Position numbers and translations under genes: made by a program. This document shows positions 23,096-35,600 of a DNA stretch of 64,000 bases, one piece after another. The notes beneath the pieces were generated by a model. That model saw only the letters and a program-made list of their open reading frames with translations, made no database searches and was not told where the DNA came from. The stretch comes from Pempheris klunzingeri (taxonomy: Eukaryota; Chordata; Actinopteri; Acropomatiformes; Pempheridae): positions 5,998,470-6,062,469 of the forward strand of contig NC_092012.1 of NCBI RefSeq assembly GCF_042242105.1, in the 5' to 3' direction. Positions within the stretch are counted from its first letter, which is position 1; each line of letters starts with the position of its first letter.

Positions 23096-26000
23096 TTAAG
23101 TAATAATTTCACACAATCAGGCACTATCGTTTACATTCTGTATCAGATTGAAACAACTGTTTACTGAAGCTTTGTAATATTCAAACTCAGGAGTCCACGT
23201 TTGGTGTTTTATAGTTATCTTGCATTTTCATCATTTTGTTTTGGTTTCCTTGTTTTTGAACAGTGTGTGTTTGCAGCCAAAATGCTGCTTTCAAGAACAG
23301 CCCAGAGTAGTATAGCATCACTATCTGCAATCAGTTAGACAGGTCTACAAGGGAACAAAGTAGTCTACAGGCTTTCAAATGCAAATTGGAATCACACACT
23401 ATAACACTTGACCAGCAGACTTTGCATCTGTTACTACTAGTTTATGCATTTTAATTGTTTGTTTTTAATATGTCTATCCCTGAAAAGCAGAACTGATACT
23501 GAGTGCATTATGCAGGTGAAATAAACGAAATTGAAATTGTAGTCCTCTTGCTGCATGCTATATTCTGCATCAAACACATATTGGCTGTGACCTTCATAAA
23601 GGGCATAGGATCAAAATGCATTGGCTGCAGCTTATCAGCTTCTCATTATGAAGAGTCAATAAATCCTTTATGGGCCTATTTTGGAGTTTCTTAGATCTCT
23701 TTTTTCCTCGAGACTGTCTTTGACATCAGGAAAGCAGATCACAAGCTTTCTTTGTCAAGATCTCAGTAATGAAAGATATTTGTGTTATAATAGTGTCAGT
23801 GGAAAGTGGTGAGAGTAGAAGAGTACATTATGTGCAAAAAAGGGAAAAGGTAATATGGTTATAAAAGGCCAGGCAGATTGGAGCTTTGAACATGTCAGAT
23901 GCTTTAATTTATCATTCTATTACAAGAAGTCTGGTTCAGATGCTCTGGTTACTGTGATACAAACTGGGTCATTGTGAAACGTCTTACTGCTCTCTAACGC
24001 ATTACCCTTAATGTGTACAAGATGTCTTTTATGGCATCCAGGGTCCATTTTGATAACAACCAAAAGCTATTTTGGACAAGATAAGCATTTCTTCAAATTG
24101 CAGATCCAATGAATGTTTTCGTCCTTTTTTGTTGGTGAGGTGTTGTTGTGTCTTTGGGCAGGTGCACACCTCGGGTGGCACACGAATAATCTGGTTTATT
24201 AATGGACGCTGAGAGACTCAGTTACAGGGCGTCGAACGTGTATGTAAACAGCTTAACTGGAGTGCCGCCACTGGCAAGGTTACGCTGCATGGAGCCAAAG
24301 GACACGTTTGTATGAACATGACTAATAATACAACAGCAATGGAGATGTAAACACCCCCGTCTAATTATGTTATTTATTATATTAATCTATTTCTCATATT
24401 TGGTCATATTCCATGGTTGTAAATGTGTCTGTGTAAATGTTTAGGCAGGTCATGTGACCAGTGTGTACCAGACTGGTCAACTGACTGATGGCTACCACAG
24501 GTGATTGGCTCCTCTCGGGTGACAGCACACAGACGGTAATTCACCTCCCTTTCTTCCAGCCAGACACAATGTGAATGATGTAGTTTTTGCCAGACTGAAG
24601 GCTTTGTCTTTTCTGTCTGTTTGTCAAGGTGGGCTGCCGGTGATAGTAAATTGATTTCTCCTGTGTGTTTTAGCACGGAGGATTAAATTCCTGTATTTTT
24701 CTTGTCTTTGTTTTTATATACGTATAACTTTAGTAACATTAGCATTCAGTGGGAGCTATGTTTCTGTCAACCTGATGAATATTCACTCTCCGTTTATCTC
24801 TGGTTTAGTCTCCGCCAAAGTCCTGAGAAGAAAAAAAAAAGGCTTTTTAGTTAGATGGTGGATTTTCCTCACGAGTTAGCTGCTGACTCTCATTTGGTGG
24901 CAGCATGCAGTCGGTTTATCACATATTTATTGAACATACAGTGAATGTGCTGCAAAACTACTACAGTGATCTTGAGCAGTTTAAAAAGCTTCACAGACCC
25001 ACAGAGTTGGACGATACAGCAGTTCTTAGGGTTCGTCACATTTTCCTTCACACGTGTGGCTGAGAATGTGTCCGAAAAAGCTGACCTGGCCGCTGAGCTT
25101 GTTTGGACAAACAAATGTGTTCCATGTCATGTCACATGTTCTTTCCAGCACCTACTGCCTTATATGACTAGCACCACTGAACAGTTTCCTCATGGACAAT
25201 TTGAAAAAACAAAATCCAGACCGATGACTACATATTCCAGCATTTTTGCAGTTAAAATCAAAACCAAACACTGTCTGGCAAACAAAACACGCCTGCATGT
25301 GGTCCGCTGATATTTGCATTATAAATCATCTCAGGCTTTGTGTGACAGTGGTTAAATAAATCATCTGTATTAGTTTATGATGTTAGTTTATCCTTTGTTT
25401 GCCTTTGGGACACTGATAAACAGGTGACAGACAACGTAGTGGCTTTGACTTATTGTGCCAACCAGCACTCTTAAAGGTCCATATCTGTACCATGGATCTG
25501 GAGATTCTTCCCGAAGAGCTTTTTTTTTCTGACAGACACTTACAATCACTTTTTGAACCATAATACAAAAAAGACAGACTATCAAGAGGACGTCCAGGAC
25601 AGTTAAAAGATACTTTCAAAGTTGTTGAGTTGTCACCATCCAAAAGAAACCACAGACTTTCAGAAGCAAAGAGCTGAAAATGGTTTCTGTCACTTTAATG
25701 GTTTTGATGTGACATAAGTAAGGCTGAAATATCAGGATAAAGCAACATATCACAGGAACAAGCTGCTCTCAGATTATTAACATTTGACAAATGGAAGGCC
25801 AAGACTGATGCCTTTGAGGACTAAATATACAGGTTCTAGTTCAAATAGCACCTCATTTGTGCTTGCCATCTGCTCGCAGGCGGGTTTAAACTGTTCGGTT
25901 TCAGTAACAGGCTCATTGGACGCCTTCTGGATATTGAATAAAAACCATCACACAAAATGTCTATCATCATCATCTATAAACTGCTGTATTAAATGCACAA

Positions 26001-26119
26001 ATAAATACACAAAATGGTACATTTACAGAACATCAGTAAATAAACATATTTCCAAGTAGCATTAAAATCTCATATGCCCAATATTAATATAATCTTGGTG
26101 GATCAGAACATAAACATAC
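23096..26119. other. Noncoding interval
   Basis: AT-rich unique-looking sequence; no exon recognised. The 121-codon frame at 24,945-25,310 has no recognisable protein character. Confidence 0.45.
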
Positions 26120-26381
26120 ATCTGTTTGCCACTGCTTTTCATTAAATCAAATGATTTATTCATTTCTTGCAGTGCACTGTCACTTTTATACCTTTCTTAC
26201 TCTATATTAGCTGGTTTTTATTTTCTACTGTCTCAGCTCTTTTATTGTAATCTATTCAAATGTCCTTTTATAATGTGTTTCTTTTGCAATTTGTCACAAT
26301 GCTTTTAATGTTTATGGAAAGCACTTTGAATTGTCTTGTTGAAATGTGCTGTATAAATAACTTGCCTTGCCTTGCCTTGCA
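26120..26381 (+). mobile_element. LINE 3' end with (CTTGC)n tail
   Basis: The segment ends with ggaaagcactttgaattgtc, then ttgaaatgtgctgtataaat, then four CTTGC units at 26,361-26,380. This is the standard 3' end of fish L2-type LINEs, in plus orientation and truncated at the 5' side. Confidence 0.7.
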
Positions 26382-29300
26382 TTTATGAAGAATAAAGACT
26401 TATAATCACAACATTTTGCTTTCACTGATCATGTACAAGATCAGAGACGTCAGCATGTCTCTGCTACATTTTCTATTAATTTGATCAAATATGTGCTCAA
26501 GGCCACAAAAAGCGTTTCTTTCAGGAATGTAACTAAAAAAAAATTCAAGATTTAAATCATATTTCAGGATGACACATTTATTCTGCTTCATTTTGATATG
26601 AAATGTGTAAAATCTCATTTTGAAAGGTTTTGTTAATTAAGCCATTTGTGGTTTCGCATTAGGATTGAGATGAACAGAAACGTCAAATAAATTATGACAT
26701 ATTTTCTTGATGAACTGTCACCATAGCCGAATGACTCATAAATGATGCAAAGTGTTGTCTTTGCACCTCAGCTCAAGGAATTAACATATGAAGAGGTGAC
26801 TGTGTGAAGTAACCTCCAGTCTCCTCTCTTACAGGGAAATAAATGACCAGTTCAAGGGGAGTAGGAGAACACAGTGTTTCACAGTGTTAACATTCATTTT
26901 TCACCCTGTGTGTTAAATCTGTTTGCTTACTTATTTATGTACATCATTGTTTTCCCCTTTGGCAGTGATAAGATGGTGCTCATGGATTTTCTACCACTAG
27001 ATGTCAGCATCATCCAACACCTTCACCTGTGATCCTAGACTGTAGATGCTTGATAATGATATACTGACCTTTTCAACAGCACAATGGCATGGCTGTGACA
27101 CTGACTGGATCACTAAAACATGGGACAAACCTTAAGGAAGAGCGATAGTGAGGGGGTGATTCCTGTGGGACAGGCAGGTGTAGCAATAATAGAATTACAA
27201 AGTAGAGAGAGAAAAAGAAATCACTAAAAAGCATTCGAAACACAGAGTGAAATAATTATGATATACAGACCAGAGCTACAAGTGAGCAGGGCTAAAATAT
27301 ACTGTACCACAGAGGACTTCATGTTTAAATGAAATATAGCACATTTTTTCAAGTGACTGCAGTTCTGAACAGGGCAACAGAATAAATACATTTTCATTTG
27401 CAAATATTCCCGTGACAAAAATAGTTCTTGGGGCCTCGCTATGCATGCAGGTGCACCGCTTTGCAGAAAGCTAAACATGTTTCCAAAGAAGGTTGAAGAC
27501 AAGGAGAGATAAGAAGGATTAAATGCACCAAATTCGATGACAGAGGTCACAAATCAGGAAAAGCTTATGTAAAGTGTTTGTATAGAGTGTAGAGTTACAT
27601 TCGTTTTCAAGCACCTTTCACATAACCGAAGGACACTTTACATAAAGCATGCAAGAAAAATCTACGATAATACAACATTTGAAGTCTTAAATCCAGATTT
27701 AAAAACAGAAATGGACGCGGCATTGCATGGAGGGCTTTCCAGAGCATGTGAAAACCTTGTGAAATTGGCACGATAACAAGAAAGAGTTGCAGACCAACTT
27801 TTACTGGTGACATTGTTCCTCGTGGAGAAGGTCCTTGTCCCTGTAGTGAGTACAACAGAGCAATTAATCGAGTGAAAATGTGCACAGTAGAAGAGCACAA
27901 GAGTGCACAAAACTACTGAGAGCAACATAACATCAAAGGCTACACATTAGGCAACTAGTAAGATGGCTAACTTGGTTAGCACAAAATTGACTGCAGAATA
28001 TATATTTAAAGTCAGGTTACTGACCTGCTTTATTGTGCGTATTGTTATTTTGAATAGATCACCCTGCAATGTCTCTAATGGATACATAATAGTCACCCCT
28101 TGTTTTCATAACAGGTGGTCATTATACCTAATGAGAAAAAAAGAGAGGTCATTAATGATAATTGGTTGTTTGTCAGTGCCTTCAGAATGACCCATATAAC
28201 CCTTGTAATGCTCAACATGTGGCTTCTGTCCTGCTATGCACACACAATAAGACAAGCATGGGCACAGCTGAAGATGTTTGCACAGTGTCAAAACATTCCT
28301 CCTGTTATCTTCTATGAAGCCTTCTGGTAGTTTAACAGCTATTGTGAGAAAAAAAGAATATCCAAACCAAGATTTGTATTCCACTCAGTTTGTTTCCCCT
28401 GATAACAGAGACCTCTTCACAGATTTTGTTTGTTAGTGTTTGGGACGACTCCAAGGGCTAGACAGTGTTACGATGTTATGAATACTGTATGACGGAGGTC
28501 GATGATCCTTCTAAATCTCAGTGTGTCCTGTGCAGAGAGATGAAGGGCAGAATCTGCCAACACTTCTTTCATGACTGCAGGTAATACAGCAGCTTTGAGC
28601 AGCAGCTTCTTGACACGAGCGCATGTTTGATGATTCTCCAAATGACTCCAAGAACATTAGCGTGTGTTTAGTGTTCTCCGGTGACCTGCCAGGTCCCAGA
28701 TCCCGACCCACTTAAACACATTTGACATAGGGTGGAGCAGGATGTTTGCAGCAAGGCTTTGCTACGAGGTGAAACTGCATAACTTATATCATACATCAAG
28801 TCATAGTCCTTATTTTACTTTACAATCAAATCTTGAAGGGTTCTGGCTGCTCTCTGACAAATACTTAATTATTTAAAAGCTTGGAGGTTCTTTATCAGAA
28901 TCTCCACTAGAGAAAAAGTACTTACGATACTATAAATGACAATATGCTAAAAATACTGAATGAATAAATAACGTTGGCAGCTTTTGCAGGTTTATTGCCA
29001 AGCAAATGTGCTTGACATGAAAGATGCACAGCCTTTGGCAGTGGACTGACATTAATCACATCATTTTTCACAGTTTCTTAGAATTGGCAAATAGCATATA
29101 AAGCTTGCTGTGCTGTGAATATTAACAATTACTTTCCTGACTGAAAATGAACATACAGAGATGGAAAAGGAGGCTTTGGGATTTTGTTAATTGGTGGCTG
29201 AGCCCTGGTCTTTTCAGTACAACATTTCTGCTCAGCCCTCCCTGGAACGAAGCAGAAAGACTGAGGCCTTCCTCAGCGATGACATCACCTTCCAGTCATG

Positions 29301-32300
29301 AGCTGAAACGTCTGCCACCCAAAAAACCCAGACTCACACACACACAGTGAGACGGATAGAGGAAGCAGCCGCAGAAATATCACATCAGACACGAGAACCG
29401 TCAGACCTATGAGAAAAAAGGCTGGAAAGATGCACAAAGGAGTCGATTGGATTTAATTCTATTGTTCCTTTGACATTTCTTGGTGCATCAGTGTGTCCAA
29501 TCTGTGTTGGAAATGGTTCATTTGAATGAAGTCCTTCATGTAATCTGTGAGAATTTTCAGTCTTCACAGATGTCACTGTCAGTTTTTCTCTGTACAAGGA
29601 AATATTTAAATTCACTGCAGAGTGAACCGGTTTCTCTTTGCTATAAAGAATCTGGCAAATAACTATGTAAAAATCATATTGCATCTCCTGACTGCACTGC
29701 AGTTTGGTTTGCAGAAAGCCACCACCACTTAGATCATCTGTAAATTGTGCTGAAGATAGTCCAGGGACTGAGCTTTTTGGTCACATTCTCATTCATTCAT
29801 TGCATTTTCTTCAACTTTTGCATGCGTAATATACTAATCCCTTTTGCATCTGAAGATCAATTTTTTTTGTCAGTGCAATGGAATTTTTTCCTATGAAATG
29901 GGATTGTTTATCTTGGCTACAGATACCAGACTACTTCTTTAAGAGGCTGGATTCAAGAGCACAAACCCACTTGCATTTGTCTGGTTCACAGAAAGGAAAA
30001 TTGTGATGCGGTGTTGTATTACTGTACATTTATTCTGGCATTCAACTGTCATCAATACAACATTATGCAGAATTAGTGGGGTGGGGCACGTGCAAATGTG
30101 GACAGAAGGCTTTGTTCCAAATGCAATCACTGACTTTCAGTGATTCAAAGCAAGACTCAGACTGAGATGAACAATGGGCTTGCCTCACACCAATAAGCTC
30201 AGCTCTGGACCAACTTAAAAGCAAGTGACATTCATTTAAGCATTCCCTGCAAGCGAGGAACGCTCACATATGCCTCGTAAAGGCTTGCTTGGCAGTTAGG
30301 AGAACAAATCACAGGTGGGCTATAATTGACTCAAATTATGTCATCACAAGCTCCAAACACATGACTGTGGAGTGAAACTAAATTAGATGCGAAGTCTAGC
30401 ATCTTGGAAACGTAAAAAGCAAACAATAATATCCAGAAATTCCAAGGATAGGGTACCATATAGACCACCATATAGACATTTTTCAAATAATATACAATTT
30501 CATCCAAAATTCATCCAAAGTAGATCTCAAGAGAAATTGAATAAAATAATATACCTCATTAAAAAAAAATGCAATACACATCAGACTACAGTTGGTTTTA
30601 GCCCATATTTAAATAAAGTTAGCACTTTAATATGTTTATTCAAATAACCCAGTAATACTATAATAACATTATAAAGGCATTTCGTGGTTCACTATTTTGC
30701 TGCCAGTGAAATTTACTGCTCTGGAAAGGGAAAATCTGCCATTTGCCTTCAGCAACGTTTGTCCTGTTAGAGATCCTCACGATTTTTCTGAGTTTGAGCC
30801 CACATTAGCATTTAATAGGTGTTAGAAGTCAGGATTAAAGCTTTTGCCAGTTTTTGTAGATTTACAGCAATGTGGAACTAAAAGGCCACTGGCTAACCTC
30901 ACCATAATCTTTGATCTTCCTTTATTATACCTTAATGTTCACTTCAAGAACTACTGATGCCCACTGATTTGATCATTCTTTATAAATGTCCTTTTGACAT
31001 GTCCAGCTGTAACCTAATATGTCCAGGAAATGTCTCAAAGGCTCAGTTTCATTTGAGAATTTGGAGTCATTCAGTATTTCGGTGAAAAATGGAAAGAGTT
31101 GCGTATTCAGCACCTCTTCAAGCTAATTGTGGGAGAGCAGAACTGGAAAAGCTTTGTTTCATGACACTAAAACCACAATACTTACCTCATATGCTTTTTT
31201 TATAGTTACCTTGGAAATTATTGTCAACATATTTTAACTGTGCAGCATGTCACTAAAAGGACTTCTGACTATCGTGTTTACAACTGAGGTTAAAAGGTAT
31301 TTTTCCTTCAGTTCTTAACAATACTGGTGGAAACAACTTCCTTAAATAAAAAAGAAATGTTAGAAGAAAAAAAATACAGAACAAAAACCAGAAGACCACA
31401 TATCAATAAAGCAAACCATAACACATAAAATCTTAACATGCAAAGAACATAAAACAATATGATGAATTAGGTATGGAGCTTAAAAGAAAGTGACTAAATG
31501 ACCATCCAGTAAGAGTTTAATAAGGTGTGGGCACATTTTGAAGTGTGCTCTGAGAAAACTCTTGAGCTGCAACACAGATGTTAAAGACAGTGTTTAACAT
31601 TTAATTCCCAAATGTCCAGATGGGGCTATGTACTGAAATATTTAGAAAGTAACACTACAGTATGGTCACAGCTAGCTTAATATCACACAGCTGTTATGTA
31701 ACTGTAGGATGGAATAGTAGTCAATGCTTCTTTGACCATTCAACCAAAACCCTACTCTGAGCAGTGCACTCGTGGTAGAGTTGGAAGGAAATGACAGTTT
31801 GAGCATACATTTTTTTCCTTACTAACTAGTCTACACTGAAATGCAAGAAAACCGTCTTCATCTTTATTTCTACAGTATCTACTGGTGTTATTTCAGCAGG
31901 AATAAAAACAGTTGCCGGCTTGAAATGCAAAGCCTGATTTTGTCTACTTCTATCTGAGATCAAGGAGTGAGAGTTTCAAAATGACTAAGAATGTGGATGG
32001 TAAATCTGCCACACTTATCATTGTAATCTGCATATGTGGTGTGCCATGTGAGAAGTGGAAGCTTGCCAGGGGTGGAAGCGTGAACTAAGGCGAGCTGATT
32101 TAATGTACAGTTAACTGGCTCAAATATATTGCAAAGCAAAGCCCAAGGGGAGCTAAAGTGGTGATGGTACATAGGAAACAATGCCACCTACAGTCCCTTC
32201 AGTGCCATGTGAAGCACATTCTCCCTGCCATGCAAATGAGCTGGTGAAAAAGTGCTGTAGAAAAAGTAAACAAGAATATTATTAGGGAAAAAGGAGTCTT

Positions 32301-32769
32301 TCACACAGCAGAAATTCTGTCTCAGTCAAGTACAATGTGGGCATTAACGGTGTCGTTCACGGGCAGACGGTGGCAGGGATGGGCTCATTCCCGTGGCCTG
32401 GCACCCAGGCAGACAGTCAGGACACTCACAGGGCCTCAGCCACCATTCATGTAGCAGCGCGATCCAAAGATTACCGCACTGGTTCAGCTGTCTTGCCAGA
32501 TACCACACAAATCGCTTACAGCATGTGGAAAGCATGCGAGCACACTGAGCTAAAATAAGTGACCACATGGCAGAGTTTCAAGAAGCACTCAACAACTCCA
32601 TTGTGCCGAGTTTGAATGGAAGTTTTAAAAGCAGCAGTATGTGCAGTGTGTATACACAGAACAAACTGCTCTAATTAAAGTGTTTTAGTAGCTGCAGTGT
32701 TTTATTGGTAGCTCCACAAATATTCTGCTAACACCAGGTGTATAACCATTTCCCTTAAAGATTTTGATC
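26382..32769. other. Noncoding interval
   Basis: No exon recognised on either strand. A short stretch at about 27,600-27,660 (aagcacctttcacataaccgaaggacac) resembles a reversed LINE 3' region. The rest is AT-rich and unassigned, with a GC-richer patch at about 32,330-32,560 that has no open frame of interest. Confidence 0.4.
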
Positions 32770-33180
32770 TGGGGTCAGAGTAATTTTTAAATCATCTCCT
32801 CAAGCTGTAAAGAGCCATTCACTCAGCCCAAAGCAACAATTAATCATATCATTAGCCTGTGAGACAAAAAAAAAGGAGAAGGATTAAAAGGAGGGGAAAA
32901 AAAAACTTTCCTTTTGATCTTTCAAATCACACCTAAATTACTTTTTGGTTGTAATTCAATGAGTCATCTTAATTAGCGATGCAAGCCGCAAGTGCACTCT
33001 CTCATGTGTAAGTTAACCAGTCAGAAGTGCAACAGTTAAGTTTAAGCTCTTGGCACAGACTCCCACCGTCTGTGACCTTTTCCTGGGGCTAATAAGTGTT
33101 CTTGTGTAATTACAAGCTGCAGACCCCTGCGCCGCGGCAATAAAAGCATAAACTTCATTAAAGGGCAGCCATGGTTTCCT
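32770..33180. promoter_or_regulatory. Candidate enhancer (conserved-element-like)
   Basis: About 400 bases of nonrepetitive DNA dense in homeodomain-type cores: acaattaatcatatcatta, cttaattagcgatgcaag and gtaattacaag. It also has TCF/LEF-like motifs (TTTTGATCTTTCAAATC) and an AT-rich centre. It lies 16 kb upstream of FIBIN, a fin-bud gene placed downstream of Wnt and retinoic acid signals. The enhancer role is inference from texture only. Confidence 0.25.
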
Positions 33181-35239
33181 TCAAGACTTTCAGCACTAAC
33201 TTGACTCTTGCCTTCTTTCCACTAATACTTGCTAGACAATGATTCCTTTGACAGTATCCAGAGTCATGTTTTGGTTTTTTTGCCCTGGTAAATCCTGTAT
33301 TTCAGCAAATAAGTGCATGGCTAATATAAAGGAAGGGTTCTTTTGGTTCTTTATGATCTAATTCAGTTCAGTAGTCCAACAATATAAAAGTTTAAGACTC
33401 CGCATTTGCACAGTAATATCTGCATGCCCTGGATTGTTATTTAGGCAGGTCCATTTAGGCCGTGTGCAGACAAAAGTCTAACACTATATTTTCTGACATC
33501 TGTATTAACGTAACATGTGGACTAAATCTAGAACTGAGCCTGGCTGTTTCTTATTGTATGTGATTTTTGTTTTGTTTTGGAGAAGGCCGACAGAGGTATG
33601 CTCTGTTTGTGCTGACATAAGGGGGAGTAAACAACTGCTAAATTCTGAATTAATATTGTTAAATCTGTAAACTTACTAGCCTCTTGGCTCCAACCTCATA
33701 CTTCAAGGTTAAGTATGTAGATTTTAGTGGCATCTAGCAGTGAGGTTGCAAACTGCAACCATTGATCGTCGTAAAGATGGAAGACATGACAGCCAAAACA
33801 TCTCGATCGCACCTTGGTGTAGAAATAGATAATATAGGTCATTAAGCCTGCCTCCTCAATGTTAGTGGATGGGATCAAAGTACACATTAGATAAATTATC
33901 CCATAGATGGTTTTTTATCATTTTAGTGGTCTTACCATGGTGATATTTGTTCAAGTGTTCATTTCTCACATCAATTTGATTTTAATAAGTTATTTAATGT
34001 TATCAAAAGGAAAGATCATGATTGACAGTCAACTTTAACCCATGACTGGCTCGGCCGGGTGTATTTGGAGCCAGAGTTTACGCAGTAGTGCAGTCTCTGG
34101 CTCCAAATGACGTCAGCAGCTCAGCTATATCAGCAATATTTTGGCTTAAACTGTCATCGACTGTTCAGACGAGCTGTATTAGTCAGTATAAACATCAGTT
34201 GACAAAACGATGTCAACACAAGGTCCATTTAGGGGCTTTTCTGTGTGTTTGAAAGCTCTGGAACAGCTACCAGATGGCCTTTTTGGTGAGACTGATTTTA
34301 AAACTTCAATTTCCAAGAGGTCAAGAATGACACTAGTGGTGTATTTGCAGGAAATTAAATGCAAAAACTCAAATGACAACAGCCAACTGAAGAGGCCAGG
34401 CTCGTAGCTCAGCTGCTGGCCTGGTGACCCCACAGCATGGCTGTACATAACCAATAAAACCCAAATGGTAACACTACCTCAGCAGGTCAGCACCTGCAAC
34501 GAGAAGGACACAGTGAAGCACAGTCCCTGTCAGGGTAGAGTGGGATCAAGCACTGAACTGGACATGGAAAATAACCTCTCTGAGGTAAAATAAACATGCA
34601 CAGTTCAGGAGGTTGAGAAGTACCAACAGAATTTCATTTGGCTCATCTCACATACTGTCCAGTCTCCGGGTGAGCAGCTCTCCCCCCAATGGAGCCTTTG
34701 GTAATGATGGGGAATTTGGAGGAGAGTGCCCTTGGGAGCAGTCTTATTGATCTGGAGCATTGTTATTGGACTTTTGTGCTGAAAATGAATAGCCTGTATA
34801 ACAAAAGTCTCTGTGTTCGGGGTGTTGAAGACGTGTGGAACAGAGGCTAAAAAAGCTGAAAGAAACCTGGTGAAACCAAACTGCTGAGGCAAATATTTAA
34901 ATTGGAACCACTGTGTACTTGTTTGGCCTTGCTTTTGTATTTCATGAATGAACTTTCTTTTCCAATTTAATATATTTCTTATCTTTTAACATCACTGCTA
35001 ATAGTTGTTTTGGAGAAAGCTGACAGAGCTATGCTAAAAAAAATACTGATTTTGATCTGTGTTAGTGCTGACATGAGCATGCAACCAAATTTTGATTAAA
35101 TTATTGCTAACCTTAAACCCAAAACAATGCAACTTGTGTATTGAAAACTCAATTAAAAGTGAACATGTTGGAGAATAGGAGTTATTGTACATATGTCCTG
35201 TGAAAATCATGTCCTTTTGTGCATGGATTAAACAAGACG
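33181..35239. other. Noncoding interval with short repeats
   Basis: Two related short segments occur: gttttggagaaggccgacagaggtatgct near 33,573 and gttttggagaaagctgacagagctatgct near 35,009. A MITE-like segment (gtagattttagtggcatctagcag) lies at about 33,715. A 14-base hairpin is listed separately. No exon seen. Confidence 0.45.
34063..34116. repeat. 14-base hairpin next to a perfect CRE
   Basis: ATTTGGAGCCAGAG (34,063-34,076) and CTCTGGCTCCAAAT (34,095-34,108) are perfect reverse complements separated by 18 bases. The right arm overlaps by one base the full cAMP-response palindrome TGACGTCA (34,108-34,115). The block may belong to a dispersed repeat. Confidence 0.6.
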
Positions 35240-35600
35240 GATACAAGCTAATTAGTGAGCTTTAAAGGGCAGTGGGTATATTTTGTTAAACTTTGGACAG
35301 AGCCAGGCTAACTGATTCTCCCAGCCTTAGCTGGGCTAGGCTAATAGCCTCTAGGATTCATGCTACATTGCTTTTCTTGTGGCGGTGGAACATGGCAGAC
35401 TCTGTGAAAGAGGAGTGGGTATAAATATGATTATACACTATTGAAAACATGATTATGAATACTTATAATTCCATTTCTGCTAATAGATCCTCCTGAGTCC
35501 TACACACTGGACTTTGAATGCACAGACATGAGAGCGGTATAGATCTTCTCATTTAACTCTTGGCAAGAAATCAAATAAGTATATTTCCCAGTGTCCTGAT
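35240..35600 (+). repeat. CAGGCTAACTG-family repeat interrupted by another repeat
   Basis: The left part (ttagtgagctttaaagg, ggacagagccaggctaactg) and right part (cagacatgagagcggtatag, ctcttggcaagaaatc) belong to one family. Between them, at about 35,350-35,520, is a different MITE-like repeat with tggcggtggaacatggcaga, gattatacactattgaaaac and cctacacactgg. The order shows a nested insertion. Confidence 0.5.

Noticed and set aside
29147..29350. 67-codon plus-strand frame rich in Trp, Pro and Arg
   Set aside because: No recognisable family and no splice context; left as noncoding.
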